Source of the DNA: Bremerella sp. TYQ1
GTDB lineage: Bacteria > Planctomycetota > Planctomycetia > Pirellulales > Pirellulaceae
Reading direction: 5' to 3'
Assembly: GCF_020150455.1 (NCBI RefSeq)
Contig: NZ_CP083740.1
Span: 496,001 to 560,000, forward strand
DNA: 64,000 bases
The position numbers were made by a program, and so were the translations under genes. The notes beneath the pieces are model-generated. The model had not been told where the DNA came from and searched no databases. It saw only the letters and a program-made list of their open reading frames with translations. Shown one piece after another: positions 20,401 through 28,798 of this stretch (position 1 is its first letter; each line of letters starts with the position of its first letter).

Positions 20401-23400
20401 TGAGCCTGAAGCTAACCGACGAAGCGGAACATACCGAAGAAGGTGGTTACATCTTCACCATTCGTGGTGACGGCTTTGATGGATCACAATTCCGGTTCAA
20501 CGATCTGGAATTGATTCCGGATAAGAAGGAATACAAAGCGGGCGACACGGTTCGATTGCAGATAAATACGAACCGCGTTGGCAGTACCGTTCTTCTCTTT
20601 GTACGTCCCTCGAACAGTGTCTATTTGCCACCCAAGGTAATTCGACTGACGGGGAAGAGTACCGTGCATGACATCGCTGTGTTGAAGAAGGACATGCCCA
20701 ACTTCTTTGTCGAAGCGATCACCGTCGCCGATGCGAAAGTTCACGACGAGACGAAAGAGATTGTCGTGCCTCCGGAAACGCGAGTCCTAGACATGAACGT
20801 CGAGACGGATGCTTCTGAGTACCTGCCAGGCAGCGAAGGGAAAGTCAAAATCACGTTGACAGACGAAACTGGCGAACCTTTCATGGGCTCAGCTGTTTTG
20901 ACGGTCTACGACAAATCAGTCGAATACATCAGCGGTGGATCGAATGTTGAAGACATTAAAGAGTTCTTCTGGAAGTGGCGTCGACACCATCATCCACAAA
21001 CGGAACATAGCTTGAATCTTTACAGCTATAACCTCACTCCGAAGGGTGAAATGGCTCTGCAGTTCCTCGGTGCATTCGGACGAAGTGTGGCAGACGAAGA
21101 TTTGGGAAGAGACCGTCAACAAATGGAAGAAGGCATGGCTGCCGGTTTCGGTAGTGGTGGTCCCCGCATGCTGCAGTCTCGAATGCGAGGCGCCATGGCG
21201 AAAAACGCGATGGCCGATGCGATGCCGATGGCTGCCGCCCCCATGGAATCCGCGGAACTTGCCATGGGTGGCGAGGACAAAGCACAGCAAAGTGGTCAGG
21301 AGACTGCGGACTTGATCGATCCAACGGTTCGCTCCAACTTCGCCGACACCGCGCTGTGGGTTGCGACCGTCGAAACGAATGAAAAAGGGGAAGCCGAGTT
21401 CAAGCTCGATCTTCCAGAGAATCTGACGTCTTGGAAGATTCGTACCTGGGCGATGGGGCACGGCACGAAAGTTGGCTCGGCAGAGTCTGAAGTCGTGACG
21501 CGAAAGAACTTGATCATTCGACTACAGGCTCCACGTTTCTTTGTTCAAAAGGACGAAGTGGTTCTTTCTGCGAACGTTCATAACTATCTTGATTCCGAAA
21601 AATCGACAGTCGTTTCGCTTGATATTCCGACCGGACTGATGACGAGCCAGTCGCCACTTAACCAAAAGGTGACCATTCCCGCAGGCGGTGAGGTTCGTGT
21701 TGATTGGACTGTCAAAGTAACCGGGGAAGGGGAAGCGACCATCACCATGAAGGCACTGACCGACGAAGAATCGGATGCCATGCAGCAAAGCTTCCCAGTC
21801 TTTGTGCACGGGATGCTTAAGACAGAGTCGTGGGCCGGTACCGTCCAGCCGGAACAAGATTCCCAGAGCGTGACCATCCATGTTCCGGATGATCGCCGTC
21901 CTGAGGACTCGCGATTGATCGTTCGCTACTCGCCAAGTCTGGCCGGAGCGATGGTCGAAGCGTTGCCCTATCTGGTCGACTATCCTTACGGATGTACCGA
22001 ACAGACCCTCAATCGTTTCGTGCCAACGGTTATTACTCGCCAAGTGTTGGAGCAGATGGGAATCGATCTTAAGTCGATTTCCGAGCACCAAAACAACCTG
22101 AACGCTCAGGAAATTGGCGATCCTGGAAAGCGAAACGACCGCTGGAATGCGGGCTGGGATGGCAAGCTCAAGAATCCAGTATTCGACGATGCCGAGCTCG
22201 ATAAGATGGTCAAGTCAGGCGTTCAACGCCTCACCGAGATGCAAAACTCGGATGGTGGCTGGGGTTGGTTCTCAGGCTACAACGAGTACAGCTATCCACA
22301 TACGACTGCCGTAGTTGTTCGCGGTTTGACGATTGCTAAACGCAATGGAGCTGCGATTGTGCCCGACGTCATTGAACGTGGTCAGCAGTGGCTTATCAAT
22401 TACCAGAAGAAGGAGATTAAAAAGCTGCAGAACGCAGATGAAAAGAAAGATCCGTGGAAGTCTAAAGCGGATAATCTTGATGCGGTTGTCTTTGCCGTCC
22501 TCGCCGAGAATGGTCAAGATAGCCGAGAGATGCGAGGTTTCCTCTACCGTGATCGAACGAATCTGTCAGTTTATGGCAAAGCACTCTTCGCGTTAGCTCT
22601 TCATCAGGTCAACGATCAGGAAAAGCTGGAAATGCTGCGTAGAAATCTCGATCAGTACCTTGTTACTGACCAGGAGAACGAAACGGCTTACCTCAAGATG
22701 CCGGCCGATAGCAACTGGTGGTACTGGTACGGAGACGCCATCGAAGCCAACGCTTATTACTTGAAGCTTTTGGCTGCGACCGACGCCGACAACGTAACCG
22801 CACGCCGGCTTGTAAAGTACCTGTTGAACAATCGCAAGCACGCGACGTATTGGAAGTCGACTCGTGACACCGCCCTGTGTATTGAAGCGATGGCCGATTA
22901 CCTGCGTGCAACCGACGAATTGAATCCTGAAATGGCCGTCGAAATTCTCATCGATGGTGAGAAGAAAGCTGAGACCGAATTTACTAAGGAGAATCTCTTT
23001 ACCGTGGACAACACGGTCGAGCTGACTGGGATCCAGGTCACCGACGGGGAACACAAAGTAGAGATTCGGCGGAAAGGAAGGGGCCCTGTTTACTTCAGTG
23101 CTTACCTGACTAATTTCACGCTGGAAGACTTCATCACCAAAGCAGGCTTGGAAGTGAAAGTAGAACGTCGCTTCTATCGCCTCGATCGTGACGAAGAGGC
23201 AACTGCTAAAGCGGTTGGTGCTCGGGGCCAAGCCTTGAACGAAAAAGTGGTCAAGTACAAGCGAACGCTTCTCGAAAACGAATCGCAGGTAACCAGTGGT
23301 GACCTGGTTGAGATCGATTTAGTGATCGAGAGCAAGAATGACTACGAGTATTTGATGTTCGAGGATAAGAAAGCGGCTGGCTTTGAACCGGTCGATCTGC

Positions 23401-23630
23401 GTAGTGGCTACAAGGGTAATTCGCTGGGGGCCTACATGGAACTTCGTGACGAGAAAGTGGCTTTCTTTGTACGGCAGTTGCCACGTGGCAAGCATACGCT
23501 GACTTATCGACTGCGTGCAGAAATACCTGGCAAGTTCAGCGCATTGCCGACCGTTGCCCAGGCGATGTACGCCCCTGAGCTTGTTGGCAATTCAGACGAA
23601 ATGAAGATCCAAATCAAAGATCAGGATTAG
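17451..23630 (+). CDS. Bacterial alpha-2-macroglobulin family protein with intact thioester
   Basis: 2059 residues, exported (signal near AILCCCAALMTVWLG). The macroglobulin layout is clear: helical N-terminal part, repeated MG beta domains (YRPDQTMKFKFWTRR; FRVEEYKKPEFEV), a bait-like Ala/Met/Gly-rich stretch near residues 1210-1270, the WKIRTWAMG segment, then the thioester motif YGCTEQTLNRF with Cys at residue 1515, followed by the alpha-alpha toroid (GGWGWFSGYNEYSYPHT) and a C-terminal receptor-like domain. These proteins trap proteases by covalent thioester attack. Near residue 800 is an odd Trp/Tyr-rich insertion (WWFAYDYTWYPGFQNW). ATG 17451 follows GAGG eight bases upstream; earlier codons lie outside the signal peptide. 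The usual partner, penicillin-binding protein 1C, is not adjacent. No lipobox is convincing. Confidence 0.9.
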   Translation: MKTYSFVRTIPLAILCCCAALMTVWLGMHSTTAQGPAPDIKHMEKLYQEGNYKEAYETAEKLFVDANQDPKELARTLQLPVQSLQQLGRYPEVDAFLEKTATAQKDEWRVLQAIAQQYRRLNHWGVINDNEFQRGPVRGGGKRVNSIERDQARALQLFVEAMKVAQSKDAEPDMANLFLELSQFFLNNGYGRGAWQLQYLTDVAELPDYQESYNYGGSNQGAPVDEEGNPIFYPLPKSWEDAKNDGERMRWAMEQVGEYDANRTGQVKLQWANFLNSQFGVQTLQQYQWFFAPRNDESEDETPHLLSLGTLKENETIARLATGIKRFELPDEFNHIKVWRQLIENKDANRSSAYDQLASIFENRRQYPAAAQLWREAIEDVGPGNNDYRRKRLAQITDNLGQFQGGVVNAAGKGATLQYLFRNGEQVDFTAHEIDIEKLLADTKQYLKSNPGRIDYQKMQFQQVGEKILFQEDGKNYLGEEVAKWTVKLDPRPDHLDRRIDVHAPLTNAGAYMVTAKMKEGNVCKLVVWVADTVIVSKQLDQKKLYFVADAVTGKPIEKANVEYFGYKMQQVRQQNRFNVLTKNFAELTDADGQVILSDDPLNHEYQWLVVARTDKGRFAYMGFQHIWYGRQHDATYNAVRSYGITDRPVYRPDQTMKFKFWTRRSQYDQADVSQFAGKSFQVHLRDPQGNEIFNKQFTADEYGGVEGTWDIPADAKLGQYNLFTNHGNVQFRVEEYKKPEFEVTVDAPEKPVQLGETITATINAKYYFGSPVTNATVKYKVERSPYNRHWYPTARWDWCFGGGYWWFAYDYTWYPGFQNWVGCTRPAPFWIGWSHNPPELVAEQEVEIGEDGTVQVEIDTALAKALHGNEDHQYTITAEVRDQSRRTIVGSGKVLVARKPFKVYTWVDRGYYDVGDSINAHFLAQTLDGRDVAGKGELKLFKITYDDKNQPIETEVQAWDIEMNGEGTVSQTMKASAAGQYRLSLKLTDEAEHTEEGGYIFTIRGDGFDGSQFRFNDLELIPDKKEYKAGDTVRLQINTNRVGSTVLLFVRPSNSVYLPPKVIRLTGKSTVHDIAVLKKDMPNFFVEAITVADAKVHDETKEIVVPPETRVLDMNVETDASEYLPGSEGKVKITLTDETGEPFMGSAVLTVYDKSVEYISGGSNVEDIKEFFWKWRRHHHPQTEHSLNLYSYNLTPKGEMALQFLGAFGRSVADEDLGRDRQQMEEGMAAGFGSGGPRMLQSRMRGAMAKNAMADAMPMAAAPMESAELAMGGEDKAQQSGQETADLIDPTVRSNFADTALWVATVETNEKGEAEFKLDLPENLTSWKIRTWAMGHGTKVGSAESEVVTRKNLIIRLQAPRFFVQKDEVVLSANVHNYLDSEKSTVVSLDIPTGLMTSQSPLNQKVTIPAGGEVRVDWTVKVTGEGEATITMKALTDEESDAMQQSFPVFVHGMLKTESWAGTVQPEQDSQSVTIHVPDDRRPEDSRLIVRYSPSLAGAMVEALPYLVDYPYGCTEQTLNRFVPTVITRQVLEQMGIDLKSISEHQNNLNAQEIGDPGKRNDRWNAGWDGKLKNPVFDDAELDKMVKSGVQRLTEMQNSDGGWGWFSGYNEYSYPHTTAVVVRGLTIAKRNGAAIVPDVIERGQQWLINYQKKEIKKLQNADEKKDPWKSKADNLDAVVFAVLAENGQDSREMRGFLYRDRTNLSVYGKALFALALHQVNDQEKLEMLRRNLDQYLVTDQENETAYLKMPADSNWWYWYGDAIEANAYYLKLLAATDADNVTARRLVKYLLNNRKHATYWKSTRDTALCIEAMADYLRATDELNPEMAVEILIDGEKKAETEFTKENLFTVDNTVELTGIQVTDGEHKVEIRRKGRGPVYFSAYLTNFTLEDFITKAGLEVKVERRFYRLDRDEEATAKAVGARGQALNEKVVKYKRTLLENESQVTSGDLVEIDLVIESKNDYEYLMFEDKKAAGFEPVDLRSGYKGNSLGAYMELRDEKVAFFVRQLPRGKHTLTYRLRAEIPGKFSALPTVAQAMYAPELVGNSDEMKIQIKDQD

Positions 23631-23657
23631 TCCGAATTCGCTCGCTAGAGAAACATA

Positions 23658-23697
23658 AAAAAGGCCCCGCTGGAAAGCATTCCAGCGGGGCCTTTTT
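23658..23697. terminator. Strong bidirectional intrinsic terminator
   Basis: A 13-base perfect GC-rich stem (GGCCCCGCTGGAA with its complement) around AGCA, flanked by A5 on the left and T5 on the right. It closes the macroglobulin transcript and the convergent rhodanese transcript. Confidence 0.92.
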
Positions 23698-23723
23698 GCG
23701 AAATAGAGTGAACTTCTTTTCCG

Positions 23724-24056
23724 CTATGCGGTCGCAAGCTGCCCGCCTTCTTCCTGCCACTCCTTCGCGCCACCCTCGAAGTCGTAAACGGCAGTGAACC
23801 CAGCATCTTCAAGCCGTTTTGCAGCTTTGTCCGACGAGGGGCATTCGGCGTTGGCACAGTAAACAACCACGGGTTGATTCTTTCCGCCGATTGCTTGTTC
23901 GACACGTTTCTCGAAGTCGTCTTTTTGCAGCGGAATGTTAAGTGAACCAGGGATCTGCGTTTTCTCAAAATGCTCTTCGTCGAGCGTATTGATCAACGTC
24001 AGGCGTTCGCCTTTATTTTGACGTGTTTTAAGTTCGTCAGCACTAAGCGTCTTCAT
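23724..24056 (-). CDS. Single-domain rhodanese-like protein
   Basis: 110 residues forming one rhodanese domain. The opening (SADELKTRQ), the ITLDEEHFEKTQIPGSLNIPL-type middle and the loop YCANAECPSSDKAAKRLEDAGF are recognisable. Two cysteines lie in the active loop (Cys-Ala-Asn-Ala-Glu-Cys); the first is at the usual catalytic position. Such proteins carry or transfer sulfane sulfur, or act as redox switches. The loop is longer than the standard CRxGxR type, so thiosulfate transfer may not be the real reaction. ATG 24056 is preceded by a perfect AAGGAGG. The gene stands alone and ends at the shared terminator. Confidence 0.85.
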   Translation of the reverse strand: MKTLSADELKTRQNKGERLTLINTLDEEHFEKTQIPGSLNIPLQKDDFEKRVEQAIGGKNQPVVVYCANAECPSSDKAAKRLEDAGFTAVYDFEGGAKEWQEEGGQLATA

Positions 24057-24201
24057 GGTATTCCTCCTTGGGAATGAAACAAAAAAGTGTGTTTCCCCAG
24101 GAGGCTAAGCCTGCAAGCGGTGTTCCAATGCAGGGATATTGCTTGTGAGGACCATGTTCTGGTGGTTTCGACACCACCTTGAACACCTAGCTGGCACCGA
24201 A

Positions 24202-25689
24202 TCACTCTTTAGTCTTTGGTTCCCAGTCTGGGCCGTTATCTGTCGGCATGGATGCGTGCCACTTCAGTAGCTCCGGTTTTAGACGGTTGACGACGCTCGG
24301 ATGCTGATCCGAGACATTGGTCGTTTCTCCTTCGTCGTTCGTCAAATCATAGAGCTCGACATCCTGGCCGTCGTAGCTGCACAGCATCTTCCATTTGCCC
24401 TCGCGGACAGCCAAGTCGGGAAGTTGTCGCCCTTGAATCTCAGGCCGGTCAGGTGGTCGACGAAAGAATATTGGCTTTTCACGCGATGCCGTTGAAGTAC
24501 CAAGAAGCACGCCAGAGAGTGCCTGTCCATCGAACTTTTTGTCGTTTTCGATCTCGATGTTGCAAATCTCTAACAGGCTGGGCACCACATCGAAGGCCGC
24601 GAAAATTGATTCCGTATTAGTCGTTCCTTGATTCGCGGAATCGATCAGGCCAGGTCCCCAGACAACCAAAGGAGATCGAATGCCACCCTCGTAGAGCGTT
24701 GTCTTATGGCCTCGCAGCGGTCCTGCTGTCCCGGCCCCGAGTTCTGGGCCATTGTCAGAGCACATTACGATAAGTGTGTTTTGGCAGAGCGTTTCATCGT
24801 TTCGCACGAAATCGAAAAGTGTGCCGAGCTGTTCGTCCATGGTCTCAAGAACACCCAGATATAATTCGCGTTTGCTTTGGTCGCCTCTTCGTTCCTTCGG
24901 TGGAAAGAAGGGCGAGTGAACGTCATCTGGCCAAACATTCACGTAAAATGGCTTGTCGTCTGCTTTGGCTTTGCGAATGAAGTCGATCGTAGCATCAACG
25001 AACGTCTGGGTTACTTCGTCACGTTTCTTCCAGATGATCTCGCCACGTCCCAGCTTGTCGCTTCCCAAGGTATGGAGTCGAGGTTTCTTACCGTCATACG
25101 CATCCAACTCGGCCAGTACACGGTCACCAAGCCCTTCGAAGTTGGTAAGCGACTCATCAAATCCATATTCGCTGATTAGCGGTGCTTCGCCGACATCACG
25201 TTGGCCACCCATATGCCACTTGCCAAAGTGACCGGTAGCGTAGCCTTGATCATGAAGCATGCGTGCAAGCATTGGGGCCGATGGATCGAGCCATTGGGCC
25301 ATGCCCCGACGATCGTTGAGCTTTCGATGGGCGAGATACGAGGAAATCTTCCATCGTTGGGGGTATTGCCCTGTGGAGATGGCGGTACGCGATGGAGAAC
25401 AAATGGGTGAGTTGACGTAGAACTGCGTGAAGCGAATGCCTTCCTGAGCCAGCCGATCACAATGCTCTGTCGTCGCGGCTTCATTCCCAAAGCAGGAAAA
25501 GTCCCCCCAGCCCATGTCGTCGATGAAGATGAGGACGATATTTGGTACACGGTCTTTTTCGGCTGATTGTGCCTGATTTAGTGGGTATAATGCAGCTGAT
25601 GAAAAAGTCAGGATAAAGATAAGTATAGCAAATATGTGTAGTAAATTAGGGCTCGGGTTTTCCCTGGTCGGTTTGATCAAGCCATGCAT
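24202..25689 (-). CDS. Type I sulfatase (formylglycine-dependent), exported
   Basis: 495 residues with an N-terminal export segment (LLHIFAILIFILTFSSAALY). The metal-site opening PNIVLIFIDDMGWGD, the formylglycine motif CSPSR (ICSPSRTAISTGQYP), and GHFGKWHMGG with the CSDNGPE metal ligands identify a family S1 sulfatase. The Cys would be converted to formylglycine by an FGE or anSME enzyme encoded elsewhere. Planctomycetes carry many such enzymes for removing sulfate esters from algal polysaccharides; the substrate here is not readable. GGAG lies about eleven bases before the ATG. It is the last chromosomal-type gene before the recombinase island, and its 5' end is only 125 bases from the first recombinase. 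Confidence 0.92.
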   Translation of the reverse strand: MHGLIKPTRENPSPNLLHIFAILIFILTFSSAALYPLNQAQSAEKDRVPNIVLIFIDDMGWGDFSCFGNEAATTEHCDRLAQEGIRFTQFYVNSPICSPSRTAISTGQYPQRWKISSYLAHRKLNDRRGMAQWLDPSAPMLARMLHDQGYATGHFGKWHMGGQRDVGEAPLISEYGFDESLTNFEGLGDRVLAELDAYDGKKPRLHTLGSDKLGRGEIIWKKRDEVTQTFVDATIDFIRKAKADDKPFYVNVWPDDVHSPFFPPKERRGDQSKRELYLGVLETMDEQLGTLFDFVRNDETLCQNTLIVMCSDNGPELGAGTAGPLRGHKTTLYEGGIRSPLVVWGPGLIDSANQGTTNTESIFAAFDVVPSLLEICNIEIENDKKFDGQALSGVLLGTSTASREKPIFFRRPPDRPEIQGRQLPDLAVREGKWKMLCSYDGQDVELYDLTNDEGETTNVSDQHPSVVNRLKPELLKWHASMPTDNGPDWEPKTKE

Positions 25690-25814
25690 AGTCTTAGCGG
25701 CTCCATAAGATTTCGTGTTCGGTGGGATGGGTGATAGGCAGCAATAGTATCGTCGGCGGCGAGGACAGGGTCAACGATTGTGGGGATACACCGTCGTGTA
25801 GAGGAATATGAGTT

Positions 25815-27071
25815 ATGGCTAGAAAAACGAAGCAGCGACGTCAGTCTCACGGATCGGCCTGGCACTGGAAGCAAACGGATTGCTGGTATTACACGCTTCC
25901 AGGGACGAAGAAGCGTGTCGCCCTGTTTGATGAACAAGGAGAGAGGATTCGGGGAAAGGATAACAAGGAGGCAGCTGAGATCTCGTTGGCTCGGGAGAAA
26001 TTGGCCTGGGATAGCGAATCGAGTGAAGGCCCCGCCCTGGGACAGCCCTGGTTGGTTGCTCGTGTTTGCTCGGACTACTTGGTGTATACGGAACGAAGCC
26101 AGAACGATGGTTCTGTCAGCGAGGGATATCATCGGAATGCGACTCAGTGGCTCAACGATCTTTGCAGCTACTGCGGTGCACTGCCTGTTAGTCAACTCAA
26201 ACGGGGCCATATTCTGGAATGGGTTGATCAGCACGAGTCATGGAAGAGTCCCGCAACGCGTCGCTGCATCATTGCTGTCGTCATGGCTGCCTTCAATCGT
26301 GTTGAAGAGACGCAAGGTATCGTTAACCCGATCAAGGGAATCAAGCTTCCCAAGGCAGAACCTCGGCTTACGTCATTCTCTCCGGAAGATGAGAAGGCGA
26401 TTTACAAGGCCACGGAACCTTGCTTTGGCAATTTCCTCTTTGCCGCGATTCACACAGGGCTTCGTCCATTTAGTGAGCTCGCGCAACTCAAAGCGGAAGA
26501 TGTCGAAGAGACTCCACGAGGAATGATGTGGCGCGTCTACGCGAGCAAAACCAAAAAGACTCGCAAGATTCCCGTACGACCCGAAGTGGCAGAGCTGACT
26601 CGCCAACTCATGAAGTCAGTTCCGCGCGGGTCAGGCTTACCTATCTTTCGGAATACATTGGGAAAGCCTTGGAAGCGGACGACCGGAGTCGTTCGTTTTA
26701 TCGACTTGAGAGAGAAGCTCGGCTGGAATGACGATCCGCTCAGGAAGAAGTATTCGTGTTATACGTCGCGCCATACTTTTGCTCATCGGATGTTATCGGG
26801 CTTTTGGAATAACGGAGCCGGATGCACGATTGAAACCTTAGCAGAGTTGATGGGAGACACGCCAAAGGTGGCGTACGATCATTACGGCAAGGAGTGGGGA
26901 AAGCATTATCAGGATCCTCTTTGGAAGGCCATCGGAGAATCGACGCCACTGGCCAGTGCACAGGTAAAGCCTCCTCCTGCGAAGCGAAAGAAGAGTACCG
27001 CGTCGTCCGCTACAAAGACAAAGACGAAGCAAACCAAGGCATCCACCAGCAGGAAGACGCGTCATGGCTAA
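25815..27071 (+). CDS. Tyrosine recombinase / integrase (first of a tandem pair)
   Basis: 418 residues. A basic N-terminus and arm-type segment are followed by a SAM-like core-binding domain (about 85-175) and the catalytic domain. Catalytic residues visible: Arg in HTGLRPFSEL, Lys in SKTKKTRKIPV, His and Arg in SRHTFAHR, and Tyr in YDHYGKEW. The position that is usually His or Trp before the Tyr is Asp here (LMGDTPK). The C-terminal 50 residues are a Lys/Thr/Ser-rich tail missing from the downstream paralog. The last eight bases overlap the second recombinase gene. It probably integrates or excises this island, or a smaller element inside it. GAGGA precedes ATG 25815. Confidence 0.9.
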   Translation: MARKTKQRRQSHGSAWHWKQTDCWYYTLPGTKKRVALFDEQGERIRGKDNKEAAEISLAREKLAWDSESSEGPALGQPWLVARVCSDYLVYTERSQNDGSVSEGYHRNATQWLNDLCSYCGALPVSQLKRGHILEWVDQHESWKSPATRRCIIAVVMAAFNRVEETQGIVNPIKGIKLPKAEPRLTSFSPEDEKAIYKATEPCFGNFLFAAIHTGLRPFSELAQLKAEDVEETPRGMMWRVYASKTKKTRKIPVRPEVAELTRQLMKSVPRGSGLPIFRNTLGKPWKRTTGVVRFIDLREKLGWNDDPLRKKYSCYTSRHTFAHRMLSGFWNNGAGCTIETLAELMGDTPKVAYDHYGKEWGKHYQDPLWKAIGESTPLASAQVKPPPAKRKKSTASSATKTKTKQTKASTSRKTRHG

Positions 27072-28197
27072 GGCAAAAATAGGACGCAAGCGTCGTTCTC
27101 GCGGGCGTGCCTGGTATTGGCGTCAGACCGATTCTTGGTACTTTACGCCACCGGGAACGAAGCGACGGGTGCGGCTCGTGGATGAGAGGGGCAATCCGGT
27201 TCGCGGCCAGAGTAGTATTGATCAGGCGGAACTGGCCTTGGCACGTGTTAAGGCTGCGGGAGATTGGCGTCCTGAAGTGAAGCCGGCTGAGGAAAGCGAC
27301 TGGATCGTGGCAAAAGTGTGCTCCATTTATATTGAGAACTGTGAGAAGCGATCGAGAGTCGGAGAGATTAGCGTCGAGTATGAGAAGGAAGTGCGACGCT
27401 TCTTGCAGGACCTCTGTGCGTATTGCGGTGCAATGCCACTTCGTGACCTACGCAAGCCCCATGTTCTGCATTGGGTAGAAACGCATTCTACCTGGAAGTC
27501 TTCAGCAACTCGTCGTTTCGCCATCGAAGCGGTTATGGCAGCGTTCAACCACGCTCAAAGTTTTTATTCAGTTCCCAATCCGCTTCGCGGCCTCACCAAG
27601 CCTGCACAGTGTCCCCGGCTACATTCCTTTAATGCCGAGGATGAACTGGCACTTTACGACGCGACTGACGAACCTTTTCGCGAGTTTCTGTTCGCTGCAA
27701 TTCATACTGGCCTGCGGCCATTCTCGGAATTGGCTCAGATAACGGGTAACGATGTCATCGAGAGCGACCGCGGGATGATGTGGCGGGTTTATGCTTCTAA
27801 AACAAAGAAGACACGCGTGATTCCGATCCGAAAGGATGTTGCCGAGTTAACACGGAGCATCCTTTCGAGGGACACTTCAGGACCGGGCTGTGTGATTTTT
27901 CGGAACCGGCAAGGTAACCCGTGGAAGAAGGTCACTGGTGTTTCTCGATTTCGCAATCTCCGCCAAAAACTCGGGTGGATTGAGGATTCGAAACGGAAAA
28001 ACTACTCGTGTTACACTTGCAGGCACACATTCGCTCACCGAATGCTGGCTGGCTATTGGACGGACGGCGTTGGTTGCTCAATTGAAGTTCTTGCAGAACT
28101 CATGGGAGATACACCCAAAGTTGCCTTCGACCACTACGGAAAGGAGTGGGGCCAGCATTTTCAGGATCCACTCTGGGCGGCGATCGGAGTGGATTAA
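27064..28197 (+). CDS. Tyrosine recombinase / integrase (second of a tandem pair)
   Basis: 377 residues, paralogous to the gene just upstream along its whole length; both share W-Y-W-R/K-QTD near residue 18, the CAYCGAMPL/CSYCGALPV segment, and nearly the same catalytic blocks. Arg (HTGLRPFSEL), Lys (SKTKKTRVIPI), His/Arg (CRHTFAHR) and Tyr (FDHYGKEW) are all present, so it should be active. The start overlaps the first gene by eight bases, with AGGAAG just upstream, indicating coupled translation. Paired recombinases with different arm domains suggest that both proteins act together at one recombination site, as in Tn554-like or RIT elements, although those families differ in detail. Confidence 0.9.
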   Translation: MAKAKIGRKRRSRGRAWYWRQTDSWYFTPPGTKRRVRLVDERGNPVRGQSSIDQAELALARVKAAGDWRPEVKPAEESDWIVAKVCSIYIENCEKRSRVGEISVEYEKEVRRFLQDLCAYCGAMPLRDLRKPHVLHWVETHSTWKSSATRRFAIEAVMAAFNHAQSFYSVPNPLRGLTKPAQCPRLHSFNAEDELALYDATDEPFREFLFAAIHTGLRPFSELAQITGNDVIESDRGMMWRVYASKTKKTRVIPIRKDVAELTRSILSRDTSGPGCVIFRNRQGNPWKKVTGVSRFRNLRQKLGWIEDSKRKNYSCYTCRHTFAHRMLAGYWTDGVGCSIEVLAELMGDTPKVAFDHYGKEWGQHFQDPLWAAIGVD

Positions 28198-28366
28198 TCG
28201 ATCGCGGGCAAAAGTACTAGTATTATCCAAGCAGCTCCAGCAAAATGAGCAGAAGGCGTTAATCTGAGAGTTACGACTGGATGGCTTGAAACCAAACGCT
28301 CACTTAGCAGTCCAAGCAATCCGCATCTCGGGGAATACATGGCTCGAGAGCCACAAAATAGAACGC

Positions 28367-28675
28367 TCAAGCGTTATCAGGTTTTCCCAAGGGAACCGTG
28401 ATGCCTGGAAAGTGCATCGGCTGAATGGTCTGTCGATGTTTCGGGACCGCTTTGGGGCGGACCCGCATAGCCTCTTTAATACGTTCGATTTCGGAAGCTT
28501 CGATCTGGATTCGACCCTGGCCGCGTGATCCCCCCTGGAAGTAGTTGATGGTAAAAGGGGTTCCCCGTAGGATAAATTCTCCGCTGTCCGAACGCGCAAG
28601 CCATTCGTAGAGACTGGCTACAGACAGTCCCAGTCTCTTGGCGGCTTCGTGGCTTGTTAGCAGTTCGTCGGACAT
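28367..28675 (-). CDS. Excisionase-like / MerR-type HTH DNA-binding protein
   Basis: 102 residues. The N-terminus (LLTSHEAAKRLGLSVASLYEWLARSD) is a classic helix-turn-helix of the DNA-binding domain found in phage excisionases and MerR-like regulators. A wing follows (RGQGRIQIEASEIERIKEAM). The last 30 residues are basic and Pro-rich. It lies 170 bases downstream of and convergent with the tandem recombinases, and 123 bases upstream of and divergent from the next gene. As in many integrative elements, it probably directs excision or represses the neighbouring promoters. An inverted repeat lies between it and the divergent gene. Confidence 0.8.
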   Translation of the reverse strand: MSDELLTSHEAAKRLGLSVASLYEWLARSDSGEFILRGTPFTINYFQGGSRGQGRIQIEASEIERIKEAMRVRPKAVPKHRQTIQPMHFPGITVPLGKPDNA

Positions 28676-28741
28676 CGTGGATGCGGTCGTGCTCGTATTT
28701 TCGAGGTGTCCGCTCCAACATAACGAGCTACTGTCGCATAA

Positions 28742-28760
28742 TTGTCGCGTGAGGCGACAA
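28742..28760. promoter_or_regulatory. Inverted repeat in divergent promoter region, candidate operator
   Basis: TTGTCGC, five bases, GCGACAA: a perfect seven-base inverted repeat. A further TGTCGC lies at 28732-28737, giving three copies of the half-site within about 30 bases. It is centred between the HTH gene (starting 28675, minus) and the 451-residue protein (starting 28799, plus). The HTH protein is the obvious candidate to bind here. Confidence 0.55.
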
Positions 28761-28798
28761 ATGAATTGCCCCCGGAAGACTCTTCATAAGATCCGATC

